DNA of 64,000 nt, taken from assembly GCF_014280935.1 (NCBI RefSeq), contig NZ_JACLZI010000036.1:1-64000 (forward strand), read 5' to 3'. A program made the position numbers and the translations under genes. The DNA comes from Aquibacillus kalidii (lineage in GTDB: Bacteria > Bacillota > Bacilli > Bacillales > Amphibacillaceae). This document shows positions 43,283 through 52,422 of the stretch, in pieces. Position 1 is the stretch's first letter; every line of letters starts with the position of its first letter. The notes beneath the pieces are model-generated. The model searched no databases. It saw only the letters and a list, made by a program, of their open reading frames with translations, and was not told the DNA's origin.

Positions 43283-43711
43283 GTGAACATTAGATTAGTA
43301 GAAGAAACAGAGGTAGATACATTGATAGAGATATGGTATGAGGCTTCATTAATAGCCCATGATTTTATTGATAAAGATTACTGGAAGTCAAACCGAATGA
43401 AGATGAAAGAGCAATATCTTCCAATGTCTGAAACCTATGTTCTAAGCAATGAAAAAGATGTTTTGGGCTTTATATCGATGGTGGATAGTTATTTAGCAGC
43501 TTTGTTTATAGATATAAAGCATCAAGGTGAAGGATACGGCAAAAGATTGTTAAACTTTATAAAAGGAAATAGGGAAAACATACAATTAAAAGTTTACAAG
43601 AAAAATATCAATGCTGTTAATTTTTATTTGAGAAATGATTTTGTAATAAAAGAAGAATTGGTGGATAATGAGACTGCCGAGGAAGAGCTTTTAATGGAAT
43701 GGGAGAGGTAG
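43283..43711 (+). CDS. GNAT family N-acetyltransferase
   Basis: 142 residues; GTG start after GAAAGGATG. Compact GNAT fold with the acetyl-CoA loop HQGEGYGKRLL and the C-terminal NAVNFYLRNDF. Resembles the YjaB group. The substrate is unknown. Seven bases before a methyltransferase gene, so probably co-transcribed. Confidence 0.82.
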   Translation: MNIRLVEETEVDTLIEIWYEASLIAHDFIDKDYWKSNRMKMKEQYLPMSETYVLSNEKDVLGFISMVDSYLAALFIDIKHQGEGYGKRLLNFIKGNRENIQLKVYKKNINAVNFYLRNDFVIKEELVDNETAEEELLMEWER

Positions 43712-43718
43712 TAATAAG

Positions 43719-44468
43719 TTGAATAAATTAGATTATGAGAATTTCTATGATAAAGTTGGAAAAATAAACGGGTGGGACTTTAGTAATATTAAGTCTTTCT
43801 CAGAAGGTGTTAGGTGGGAACTGTACGAAGAAGTAATCAAAAAATGTAAAGTAACTGACGTTCTTCTAGATATTGGGACTGGTGGTGGAGAAAACATTTT
43901 AAGGATTGCACCTTCACTATTTTTCTTAATTGGAATTGATTTATCCAGTGGAATGTTGGAAACGGCTCAATCCAATTTAAATGATTCCCATGCTCAAAAC
44001 GTGAAATTTTTTCAAATGTCATCTGACGATTTGACATTTCCATCTGGATTTTTTGATATCATTTCAAATTGTCATGCACCATTTTGTTCAACAGAAGTTG
44101 CTAAGGTATTAAAAAGTGGTGGATGGTTTCTGACTCAACAAGTGAGTGAAGCTGATAAATTAAATATAAAAAAAGCATTTGGACGAGGACAGGCATACGA
44201 TGATACTGATGGAACATTAAAAGAACAATATATTCGGGAACTTAAAGAAGCTGGTTTTTCTGAGATTCAATCCTTTGAATATGATGCAATCGAATATTTT
44301 GATAGACCAGAGGATCTTATGTTTTTACTTACACATACACCAATTATTCCTAATTTTGGTGAAGAGGAAAAGGATTTTGAAATATTGAATGATTTTATTG
44401 AAAAAAATAGAAAAGAGAAAGGAATCCAAACAAACTCACAAAGGTTTCTCATAATAGCTCAAAAGTAA
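43719..44468 (+). CDS. Class I SAM-dependent methyltransferase
   Basis: 249 residues. The SAM motif I is LLDIGTGGGENIL, followed by GIDLSSGMLETAQSNL and the post-I acidic position SSDDLTFPSGFFDIISN. A cytoplasmic methyltransferase of unknown substrate. The start is TTG, just after the acetyltransferase stop. Confidence 0.82.
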   Translation: MNKLDYENFYDKVGKINGWDFSNIKSFSEGVRWELYEEVIKKCKVTDVLLDIGTGGGENILRIAPSLFFLIGIDLSSGMLETAQSNLNDSHAQNVKFFQMSSDDLTFPSGFFDIISNCHAPFCSTEVAKVLKSGGWFLTQQVSEADKLNIKKAFGRGQAYDDTDGTLKEQYIRELKEAGFSEIQSFEYDAIEYFDRPEDLMFLLTHTPIIPNFGEEEKDFEILNDFIEKNRKEKGIQTNSQRFLIIAQK

Positions 44469-44633
44469 AATACTACACTACACTAAACTAAGAAAGAGAG
44501 ATAAGCGTGCAGCAAGGAGTTGTCGATTTGACAGCTCCTATTTAGTTAAGTCAGAAGGAATTATGAGTTTTAAGTTAGAAACCTTTGTGGAATATGAAAA
44601 AATTCCATAATAAGTGTTGATGGAGGGGAAATA

Positions 44634-45170
44634 ATGATTAGGAAAATTCACATAATGGGGGCTTCGGGTTCTGGTACCTCTACACTTGGTTCTGCATTAT
44701 CGATGGTACTGCCTCATACACACCTTGATACTGATGATTATTTTTGGGCAACCAAATTCACTGAACAGAGGGAAATTCCTGAAAGAAGAAGAATGCTTGA
44801 AGAGGATCTATTACTTGAAGAAAAGTGGATTCTATCGGGTGCAGTTTGTGGGTGGGGCGATCACTTTAAAAGTTACTTTGATCTTGTTATATTTCTATGG
44901 ATTCCACAAGAAATAAGACTTGAAAGGTTAAAACAGAGGGAATTACAGCGTTATGGAAATGAAATGTTGGTAGGTGGCAGCAGATATGAACAATCGAAAG
45001 CATTTCTAGAGTGGGCTTCTTTATATGATAGTGCAGGAATGGAGGTTAGAAGTAAGGCTTTGCATGAGTATTGGATGGCGGACCTATCCTGTCCAGTATT
45101 AAAAATGGAGGGAAATTATTCAATCAGAGAAAAAGTTGAAATTGTTATTGATTATTTAAAGCATAATTGA
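44634..45170 (+). CDS. P-loop kinase, adenylate kinase-like
   Basis: 178 residues with GGAGGGGAAATA before the ATG. Walker A GASGSGTST (residues 9-17), then a DTDDYFW acceptor region and a lid-like stretch IRLERLKQRELQRYG. Belongs to the uncharacterised AAA/adenylate kinase-like group in Bacillaceae. Probably phosphorylates a small molecule. Monocistronic. Confidence 0.75.
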   Translation: MIRKIHIMGASGSGTSTLGSALSMVLPHTHLDTDDYFWATKFTEQREIPERRRMLEEDLLLEEKWILSGAVCGWGDHFKSYFDLVIFLWIPQEIRLERLKQRELQRYGNEMLVGGSRYEQSKAFLEWASLYDSAGMEVRSKALHEYWMADLSCPVLKMEGNYSIREKVEIVIDYLKHN

Positions 45171-45438
45171 ATAAGGGGTTCGATTAACTTTAAAAATTTT
45201 CCACTTTTTACGGGTGAGTGATTGCCCCCTTTGAAGACTTATATTTTGGTAAAACCATATAGGAAAGTCTTACGTCACTTAAAATCGGCTTCTGTATTTT
45301 ATTATTCGAATCCCAAAATTCTTTAATTCAGGCATCACAATAGATGTCCTAGCAGTCATTTTTTTATTGTAAGCAACGAATAGCGAAAGTTAAACAAGAT
45401 GACCGTTAATCAAGTACATCACTATTTCCATCAATAAG
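45171..45438. other. Intergenic spacer
   Basis: No gene recognised; stops in all frames. The following promoter module lies at its right edge. Confidence 0.35.
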
Positions 45439-45462
45439 ATTGGGATTTTATGTTAAAATTAA
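45439..45462 (+). promoter_or_regulatory. Recurrent TATGTTAAAAT-type promoter module
   Basis: ATTGGGATTTTATGTTAAAA then TTAA. The closest match to the family consensus. It lies 46 bases before the hydrolase start. Confidence 0.55.
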
Positions 45463-45507
45463 TATGTTTACAGGAAGCCACTTATACCAATATATTGGGA
45501 GGAACTT

Positions 45508-46344
45508 ATGCATTCAAAAGTTATTACACTAGATAACGGACTAGAGGTAAACGTTAATAGGTGGGGGACAGAACATAGAAACTCTATCATACTTTTGCAC
45601 GGACTAGGTAGTACGGGAGCAAGTTTTGATGAAGTAGCAACTCAACTTAGTAAAAGTTTTAATGTTTTTGCTTTTGATTTACCTGGGCATGGAAAATCAA
45701 CGTGCGTTAACACTGAAGAATTTTTTTCAATGAATTCTTTGGCAGATTGGGTACATAGTGTGGTTAACCATCTAAACATAAAAAACTTTCATCTAGTCGG
45801 TCATTCACTTGGGGGTTACATTGGTTTGACTTATGCTAGTGAATATGAATCGTCTTCATTAATCTTACTTGACGGTGGATATATTAGAGCTACAGTTTTA
45901 CCAGAAAATACCCTAGATGAAGAACTAAAAATGACAGAACAACATGTTCAGGATTATACTTTTTCTTCTTGGGAGATGTATGAGCGGAATCTTACCAACA
46001 ACGGTTTGGCTAAACATTTAATTGATTTATCTAAACATAGTATGAAAAATGAGCGGGGAGATATAAAGTTAATTATCAAACCTCAGACCGCAAAGTTTAT
46101 CGTGAAACAAAAGTTTAACGATCCGTCTATTGAAACATTAACTGGACTAAGTATACCTGTTTTATTGCTTAGATGTACCACCCCAAAGGAATTTAATGAT
46201 GTAAGGATTAGCGAAACAAATCACATAAAAGATTATTTGGATTTAACTATAATTGATGTAAAGGATTCATCACACGATATCTACTGGGATCAACCGGAAA
46301 TCGTATGTAGTCAAGTGACCAATTGGGTTGGTAAGAACCTATGA
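45508..46344 (+). CDS. Alpha/beta hydrolase
   Basis: 278 residues; ATG after GGGAGGAAC. Oxyanion motif LLHGLGSTG, nucleophile elbow GHSLGG with the catalytic Ser, and a late His in SSHDIYWDQP. The general fold covers esterases, peptidases and dehalogenases; the substrate is unknown. No signal peptide. Confidence 0.82.
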   Translation: MHSKVITLDNGLEVNVNRWGTEHRNSIILLHGLGSTGASFDEVATQLSKSFNVFAFDLPGHGKSTCVNTEEFFSMNSLADWVHSVVNHLNIKNFHLVGHSLGGYIGLTYASEYESSSLILLDGGYIRATVLPENTLDEELKMTEQHVQDYTFSSWEMYERNLTNNGLAKHLIDLSKHSMKNERGDIKLIIKPQTAKFIVKQKFNDPSIETLTGLSIPVLLLRCTTPKEFNDVRISETNHIKDYLDLTIIDVKDSSHDIYWDQPEIVCSQVTNWVGKNL

Positions 46345-46473
46345 AATTCCTTAAATAACAAATAGATAATAGTATTAACATGACTTTGTGAAGAAAGAAG
46401 CTTGAACGAAAACTAGGCTAATGCAATAATACTTTTAAATTAAAGTAGTAAAAACTAAGGGGATATATGGTCT

Positions 46474-47061
46474 ATGGAAATTAAAAGATATAATCAAAAA
46501 GATGAAAAGGGCTGGGTGAGGTGTAGAACCTTATCATTTCTTGATACTGCATATTTTGATAATGTTTTGAGAGAGAAAGAAACTTATGAAAATCCCTCAC
46601 TTGAATTAGTAGCAGTAATTGATGACAGAGTTGTAGGACTTATAGATATTGAATATGAATTAGAGGCAGGGACAATCTGTTCAAGAGGAAAGGGAATTGG
46701 TGGAATGATATGGCATATAGCAGTGAATCCAGATTATCAAAGGAGAGGAATAGGTACTAAACTATTAAATGAAGCAGAGAAAATAGCTAAGGAAATAGGC
46801 TTAGACTACTTTGAAGCTTGGACACGAGATGATGAATGGGTTAATAAATGGTACGAGAGTAATAACTTCAAAGTCGTAGAGTCATACCTACATGTATTCA
46901 TTGAGGGGAGTGAAAAGTTAACAGATGTATTAAAAACTAAAATAGGTGGATTGCATCCAGTACAAGCATTTGCACATTATGTTGGTGATGAAAAAGAAAA
47001 AGTAAAGCGTACGTTTGAGAGAGTTCATGAATGTTTTTGTTATGATAAACAGTTAAGTTAA
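46474..47061 (+). CDS. GNAT family N-acetyltransferase
   Basis: 195 residues; AAGGGGAT lies before the ATG. The GNAT core VNPDYQRRGIGTKLLNEAEKIAKEIG is followed by an extra C-terminal region (LHVFIEGSEKLTDVLKTKIGGLHPVQAFAHY) of about 60 residues. The substrate is unknown. Confidence 0.82.
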   Translation: MEIKRYNQKDEKGWVRCRTLSFLDTAYFDNVLREKETYENPSLELVAVIDDRVVGLIDIEYELEAGTICSRGKGIGGMIWHIAVNPDYQRRGIGTKLLNEAEKIAKEIGLDYFEAWTRDDEWVNKWYESNNFKVVESYLHVFIEGSEKLTDVLKTKIGGLHPVQAFAHYVGDEKEKVKRTFERVHECFCYDKQLS

Positions 47062-47164
47062 ACTATTCAACAAGCAGGAGCTTTTCTTTAATTGGTAAAG
47101 ATTTATCCCGATCTGGAATTTGGATACATGAATACATTTATTTAAATATAGGATATATTTAAAT

Positions 47165-47332
47165 GATTACGGACACTGAAATGTACCACTTCTGACATAT
47201 ATTTTACCAACGAGTACCAAAGATTGTACCAGTAAATGAGAGACGCTTTACCACGGAATAATCCACTTAATGCTATGCCTACGATGGTTTACCCTAGTAT
47301 TACATAGTAGACTTTAAACTACGCAGCAAATA
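47165..47332. repeat. Decayed mobile-element relic, copy B
   Basis: Aligns with 5684-5880: GATTACGGACACTGAAATGT, TTTACCAACGAGTACCA, TGTACCAGTAAATGAGAG, and the shared end TTACATAGTAGACTT.AAACTACGCA. Spaced GTACCA motifs suggest an end of an IS21-type element. A 93-codon frame at 47349-47630 follows but has no site and is not counted. Confidence 0.55.
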
Positions 47333-47567
47333 ACTTTTTTAAAGGTGATTGATTTCCATTGTGGCCAGATTGTTGAGTAAAACTACCGATTTAACTTTGA
47401 GCATTTTTATAGCAAAATCTACATTTTTTCGTAGCAACGTTTTTAATGTATGCAAAGTAGGTTATATAGATATGGAGATCTACACATTTGAAAAGAATCT
47501 CTATCCTTTATTTCACTCATACTATTACTATTTGAAATTACCCTCTGATCTTGAGTTAAGTTTACTC

Positions 47568-48146
47568 TTACAAATTCTTACGCTTTTGATGACGAGTAAC
47601 TTTCTCCCTATTACCACAAATTTTCATTGAGCACCATTTTCGTCTTCCTCTTGTATCCATAAATAATAGAACACAATCCGGGTTTGCACAACGATGCATG
47701 TTGGATAATTTATTATCAGCAAAAAGTTTCATAGCATCATAAGCTAATAGTGCAGTCAGAGCATCTTCAGGCTTACCAATCGGCTTAGCTATTAAACCCT
47801 TTTCCTCTAATAGGTAAGTGAATGGAGCTTTTTCAATAAAGGATTCTAATTTACTGATCCACTCCTCTTTAGGGTGATTTCCATCCGCGAAACCTTCATA
47901 TACCTTTCTTATGGAAGAGCGAATGTTTTTAATCAACGGTAAAGCATCGACAGCCCATTCTACAGGATCGTTTGTAATTTGTTTTTGAGATAGAATTCCC
48001 TTCTTGTCCAATATATTTATCCAATTAATTAAATCTTCGGGTGAAGTAAGTAAATCAATCCGGGTCCCATTGCGCACAACTTCAGTATTTACTAGATCTA
48101 GTGATAGATGACCAGAGAAAAGTGGAAAACTATTATTTCTTCCCAT
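47568..48146 (-). CDS. CGNR zinc-finger (ABATE domain) regulator
   Basis: 192 residues; ATG after AGGGAG. An N-terminal ABATE-type domain (LFSGHLSLDLVNTEVVRNGTRIDLL) is followed by a C-terminal CGNR zinc finger: RCANPDCVLLFMDTRGRRKWCSMKICGNREKVTRHQ, with the four cysteines present. A putative DNA-binding regulator, divergent from the MFS transporter gene and probably controlling it. Confidence 0.88.
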   Translation of the reverse strand: MGRNNSFPLFSGHLSLDLVNTEVVRNGTRIDLLTSPEDLINWINILDKKGILSQKQITNDPVEWAVDALPLIKNIRSSIRKVYEGFADGNHPKEEWISKLESFIEKAPFTYLLEEKGLIAKPIGKPEDALTALLAYDAMKLFADNKLSNMHRCANPDCVLLFMDTRGRRKWCSMKICGNREKVTRHQKRKNL

Positions 48147-48270
48147 CAAAACAACTCCCTTCTTATTATAACATTAACCTATTATAACACACTTGACAGG
48201 TTAGTTAAAAAAGTTTACGCTATTAACCACTAAAACCATTATTTAATGGTTAATTATAGGAGGAGCTAAA

Positions 48271-49503
48271 ATGCAACAAACTTTTTTAGGTAACCGCGTA
48301 GTTCTGGTAGTATTTATTACACTGATGGGAGCTTTTGGATTGAATTTAACAGCTGGTCAATTTTTTGAGCCTTTACATACGGCCTTTGGTTGGGAGCTAA
48401 CGACCCTTAGTTTGGCAGTGTCACTCAATATGATTACTTGGGGAGTTTTTCAACCGATTATGGGGAGACTAATTGATCGATTTGGACCTAAGTCTGTTAT
48501 TGCTAGTAGTGCAGCATTGATGGGTATCGCATTTTTACTGTCTGCAACAATCACGCAAGTGTGGCAATTTTTTGTCTATTATGGAATTTTGACGGCTATT
48601 GGTTTTGCTGGGTGTGGGTCGATGGCTAATTCCGTATTAGTATCGCGATGGTATATAAAAAAAAGAGCAAAAATGCTCTCCAGAAGTTCGATGGGAATGA
48701 ATATAGGTCAGCTTGTTCTATTACCGTTGACTGGTTTGTTAATTGCTAATACTGGTTTTCGTACTGCATTTATCGTACTAGGGTTAATTATTCTTGTAGT
48801 GGTGGTACCTTTAGTATTGTTTTATGTAAAAAATAATCCGCAAGATGTCGGGCAGTTTCCTGATGGGGACGGTACATCCTCTGTTTCACCAACAAAAAGC
48901 GCGTTATTGTCTGAGGCATTACGAAGTAGTCATTTTTGGATTGCAAGTTTAGGTTTTGCTTCATGTGGTTTCACCTTATACTTTGTAACCATGCATCTCC
49001 CTAAGTTTGCTGTAGACTTAGGAGGATCTACCTCACTGGGAGGCCAGTTACTGGGGATTGCAGCTTTAGCAAGTGCCATTTCAATGTGGCTGACCGGGCA
49101 ATTAAGTAATAGATTTGGGAAGAAGAATTTATTGATAGCACTATATGTTATTCGATTTCTTGCATTTTTATGGTTAGCAATTGCACCGGGTATCCCACAA
49201 TTATATTTATTTGCAGTTATTTACGGTATGGCTTCGATGCCAATTATTCCACTAGTGACTGGCATTATTGGTGATAGATTTGGTAAAAATGCCATGGGAA
49301 GTATCCTAGGTTTTAGTTGGTTATTACATCAGGTTTTTGCGGCATTTGGTGTGTTTTTAGGGGGATATCTTCGTTCCACTTCAGGTAATTATAATATTGC
49401 ATTTTGGCTTGGGGCAGCAATATTGGCACTGGGTATTGTTGTTACAATTTTTATGAAGAGAGAAGAAGTAGTCTTACAAATTAAAGCAGTTGAAGCAAAA
49501 TAA
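48271..49503 (+). CDS. MFS transporter (OFA/CynX-like)
   Basis: 410 residues with 12 predicted helices; ATG after AGGAGG. Typical MFS loops GRLIDRFGPKSVIASSA (helices 2-3) and GQLSNRFGKKNLL (helices 8-9). Monocarboxylate/oxalate-formate-like group by general feel. The substrate is unknown. Divergent from the CGNR gene. Confidence 0.85.
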   Translation: MQQTFLGNRVVLVVFITLMGAFGLNLTAGQFFEPLHTAFGWELTTLSLAVSLNMITWGVFQPIMGRLIDRFGPKSVIASSAALMGIAFLLSATITQVWQFFVYYGILTAIGFAGCGSMANSVLVSRWYIKKRAKMLSRSSMGMNIGQLVLLPLTGLLIANTGFRTAFIVLGLIILVVVVPLVLFYVKNNPQDVGQFPDGDGTSSVSPTKSALLSEALRSSHFWIASLGFASCGFTLYFVTMHLPKFAVDLGGSTSLGGQLLGIAALASAISMWLTGQLSNRFGKKNLLIALYVIRFLAFLWLAIAPGIPQLYLFAVIYGMASMPIIPLVTGIIGDRFGKNAMGSILGFSWLLHQVFAAFGVFLGGYLRSTSGNYNIAFWLGAAILALGIVVTIFMKREEVVLQIKAVEAK

Positions 49504-49519
49504 TAGAGGAGTGATTGTG

Positions 49520-49984
49520 ATGGAAAATGACCTTGTAAAACAGTTATTTATTGCAAGAGAGAATACAATTAATTTTGTGAAAGATATGGAAGAAGCAACT
49601 ACTGAGCTTGTACCTGATAGGCTGAATAATAGTATTAAGTGGAATTTAGGACACATATTTGTGATTAGTGAAAAATTCTTGTTTCAACTTACAGGAGAAG
49701 ATACAAAAATTCCATCTAATTATTCTTCATTTTTTAATAATGGAACTAGACCAGTAGACTGGAAGCTAAATCCACCATCTTTAGATGAGTTAATTAATAT
49801 CTTGAGTGAACAAATGAATAGAGTCAAATTGACTTTATCGGGAAGGATGGATGAGAAAGTAAAAGAGCTCTACTCTACATCAACGGGATTTGAATTAGTA
49901 TATGTTAGAGAGTTTGTTAGTTTTTGCTTGTATCATGAAGGTATGCATTTTGGTGCTATGAAAAATATTAGTAAATTTATTTAA
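49520..49984 (+). CDS. DinB-family protein
   Basis: 154 residues from the ATG at 49520 (AGGAGTGATTGTG). Four-helix DinB-like fold with the metal-binding histidines visible (WNLGHIF, then LYHEGMHFG). Family members include bacillithiol-dependent enzymes and damage-inducible proteins; the role here is unknown. It overlaps no other gene and has its own terminator. Confidence 0.82.
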   Translation: MENDLVKQLFIARENTINFVKDMEEATTELVPDRLNNSIKWNLGHIFVISEKFLFQLTGEDTKIPSNYSSFFNNGTRPVDWKLNPPSLDELINILSEQMNRVKLTLSGRMDEKVKELYSTSTGFELVYVREFVSFCLYHEGMHFGAMKNISKFI

Positions 49985-49998
49985 AGAAAGCGATAAAC

Positions 49999-50028
49999 AA
50001 AGGCGAATCATTTTGATGATCCGCCTTT
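49999..50028 (+). terminator. Terminator of the DinB-like gene
   Basis: AAAGGCGAATCA pairs with TGATCCGCCTTT (one mismatch). It lies 14 bases past the stop. Confidence 0.75.
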
Positions 50029-50373
50029 TAAAAAAATATTAATATAGCTAGATTGGGCTATTTACAAAATTAACTTTTTATTTTCGCGAAATAATGACAT
50101 TAAAGGGATACAAAGTGTGTTAAATGGCAGGTTTTATTATGAAACGATTACATAAACATATTGCTCATTAATTAAAAGAGATGATAGGATTGTAATATAA
50201 GAGAGTATAGCTAATGCTACTTTAATAGATAGATTCTTAAAGATTAGTTTTGAATTAAAGGTTAACCTTTAAAAAGGAGAGTGTGGGGATTTAACAAGGT
50301 TATCGCTTGCTTATTGTGTTAAAGGGCATATATAGTGCGAAAGCTATGAAATATGTTTGTGGAGGCGTGGTTT
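50029..50373. repeat. Spacer with partial copies of the dispersed repeat
   Basis: About 340 bases. At 50095-50140 AAAGGGATACAAAGTGTGTT followed by AAATGGCAGGTTTTAT, and at 50289-50330 TTTAACAAGG, GCTTATTGTGTTAAAGGGCA: two partial copies of the dispersed intergenic family. No gene. Confidence 0.4.
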
Positions 50374-50832
50374 ATGATATTGGTAAGTTCTTGTTTAGCG
50401 GGGTTAGAAGTAAGGTACAACGGTACACATAGTTTAAATAATAAGGTAAGTAGATTAGTAGAAGAGAATAAAGCTGTAACAGTATGCCCAGAATTGCTTG
50501 GTGGATTTTCTACGCCAAGGGAACCTGCTGAAATAATAGGTGGAGACGGAGAAGATGTACTGGAAGGAAGAGCTAAAGTCGTTGAAAAATCAGGTGAAGA
50601 TGTAACTGACCTCTACATTAAAGGTGCTTATGCTACTTTAGACAAAGCAGTAAAAATGAATGCGACAACAGTTGTTCTCAAGGAAAACAGCCCATCTTGT
50701 GGTAGCTCAACCATTTACAATGGTGAATTTAAAGGGAAAAAAGTAGTAGGAAATGGAGTAACATCCGCATTGCTTAAAAGAAATGGATTTCAAGTGATAT
50801 CAGAGAAACAATTAGCTACAAATAATTATTAA
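50374..50832 (+). CDS. DUF523 family protein (YbbK-like)
   Basis: About 152 residues from the ATG at 50374 (GGAGG upstream). The family motifs MILVSSCLAGLEVRYNG, CPELLGGFSTPREPAEI and LKENSPSCGSS are all present, with the conserved cysteines. Function unknown; members occur widely as small cytoplasmic proteins. Confidence 0.88.
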   Translation: MILVSSCLAGLEVRYNGTHSLNNKVSRLVEENKAVTVCPELLGGFSTPREPAEIIGGDGEDVLEGRAKVVEKSGEDVTDLYIKGAYATLDKAVKMNATTVVLKENSPSCGSSTIYNGEFKGKKVVGNGVTSALLKRNGFQVISEKQLATNNY

Positions 50833-50977
50833 TTATTCCACAAATATAGATGCTTAGTTCTACAATACGAATATTCAAAGAAGTTTAATAATGCTCTAAT
50901 TTCTAGTATTAAGATTTATAAGTGTCTTGTTGTTGGGGGTTACTATTTACACCGGGTGCAAGCTAAGTTCCAGAAAT

Positions 50978-51128
50978 TTAATCAGTTAGATCTTCACAAT
51001 TAACAAAACTCAATTCATCTGTCACTATTGTTATGCCTTCTGCCTTTGATACAGTTTAAACATTATTAAATTTTGCAAGTAGTTATTGTACCTCGTTCCA
51101 TAAATACCTATTTATTGATGTAATAAAG
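50978..51128 (-). pseudogene. Decayed gene fragment
   Basis: The minus strand reads FITSINRYLWNEVQ, a TAA, LLAKFNNV, a TAA, then TVSKAEGITIVTDELSFV and NCEDLTD before a final stop. Both internal stops would be CAA to TAA changes in a frame with otherwise protein-like composition. No start or ribosome binding site is seen. No family recognised. Confidence 0.35.
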
Positions 51129-51261
51129 TTGGGTAAGCTAGTAATTTTTGAATATTAAAAACTAAATAAATATATACATAATAAGTGAAATGATCTTGTA
51201 TTTAATAAAATAGAACACGTAACTGCCTTAAATAACGATAATAAATTATTTAAATGAGGTG

Positions 51262-52347
51262 TTGATTATTTTTAATAATGAGGTCACAAAAATATTACGG
51301 ATTCAGTATCCAATCATACAAGCACCTATGGCAGGAGGAGTAACGACATCTAAATTAGTAGCTGAGGTTTCTAATTCTGGTGGGCTAGGAATGGTCGGAG
51401 CAGGCTACATGACTTCTAGTCAAATTCAAGAGCAGGCTAGAGAAATAAAAAAGTTAACATCCAACTTTTTTGGCATAAATCTATTTGTTCCTAACGAATT
51501 TCATGTCACGGATCATGAATTAAAAACTGCTAATCAATTATTAAAACCTTTTCGCGAAAAACTGCATATACAGGATACAGATGACGTAGAAATTCCTGAC
51601 TATAAAAAAGTTGTTGAGACCTTCCATGACCAAGTAAAGGTCATAATTGAAGAAAAGATTCCAGTTTGTTCCTTTACATTTGGTATTCCTTCAAGAGAGA
51701 TAATTCATGAATTAAAACAACATAGAATTATAGTATTAGGAACAGCAACAACCGTCAAAGAAGCAATTGAAATCGAAAAGAGTGGAATGGATATGGTTGT
51801 TGTTCAGGGAAGTGAAGCAGGAGGACATCGGGGCAATTTTTTAGAAGACCATCAAGAAAGTCAAATTGGTCTATTTTCACTTATACCACAAGTTGTTGAC
51901 AATGTAAGTATTCCTGTAATTTCTGCTGGAGGAATTATGGATGGAAGAGGATTAATGGCTTCTATCTGCTTGGGAGCAAAGGGGGTACAAATGGGTACAG
52001 CTTTTTTAACTTGTATTGAAAGTGGTGCAAGCGAGATTCATAAAGAGGAAGTTCTTCATACACCTGAGGATCAGACAATTATGACACGTTCTTTCTCTGG
52101 AAAGTGGGCAAGAGGAATAAAAAATAGATTTATTTTAGATATGCAGAAAAGTGAAGAATCGCTACCAAAATTCCCTGTACAAAACACGCTAACCAAAGGA
52201 ATTAGAAAAGCCGCTACTGTACAAAAAAATCACGAATATATGTCTCTTTGGTCTGGGCAAAGTCCAAGGTTAGCTAAAAAACAAACGGTTAAATCACTTA
52301 TAGAAAGTATTGTTGAGGAATCTACTTTAATTCTCAGTAATAAATAA
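51262..52347 (+). CDS. Nitronate monooxygenase / FabK-like flavoprotein
   Basis: About 361 residues. NMO-type TIM barrel: IQYPIIQAPMAGGVTTSKLVAEVSNSGGLG at the N-terminus, VVVQGSEAGGHRG and ISAGGIMDGRG for FMN binding. Oxidises alkyl nitronates or related compounds. The start is uncertain: GAGGTG abuts GTG and TTG codons, so an ATT at 51265 or 51268 has the better spacing. Convergent with a LysR gene. Confidence 0.85.
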   Translation: MIIFNNEVTKILRIQYPIIQAPMAGGVTTSKLVAEVSNSGGLGMVGAGYMTSSQIQEQAREIKKLTSNFFGINLFVPNEFHVTDHELKTANQLLKPFREKLHIQDTDDVEIPDYKKVVETFHDQVKVIIEEKIPVCSFTFGIPSREIIHELKQHRIIVLGTATTVKEAIEIEKSGMDMVVVQGSEAGGHRGNFLEDHQESQIGLFSLIPQVVDNVSIPVISAGGIMDGRGLMASICLGAKGVQMGTAFLTCIESGASEIHKEEVLHTPEDQTIMTRSFSGKWARGIKNRFILDMQKSEESLPKFPVQNTLTKGIRKAATVQKNHEYMSLWSGQSPRLAKKQTVKSLIESIVEESTLILSNK

Positions 52348-52380
52348 GCACGCACAATTTTATATCGTATTCTTCATTCA

Positions 52381-52422
52381 TGTAAATAAACACATTAGAC
52401 ATACCTAATGCGTTTATTTACA
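52381..52422. terminator. Bidirectional terminator
   Basis: TGTAAATAAAC, CATTAG pairs with CTAATG, GTTTATTTACA; one mismatched pair. It lies between the convergent nitronate monooxygenase and LysR genes. Confidence 0.75.

Noticed and set aside
47349-47630. 93-codon open frame overlapping the CGNR gene end
   Set aside because: No site, irregular hydrophobic composition, runs antisense into a well-supported gene.
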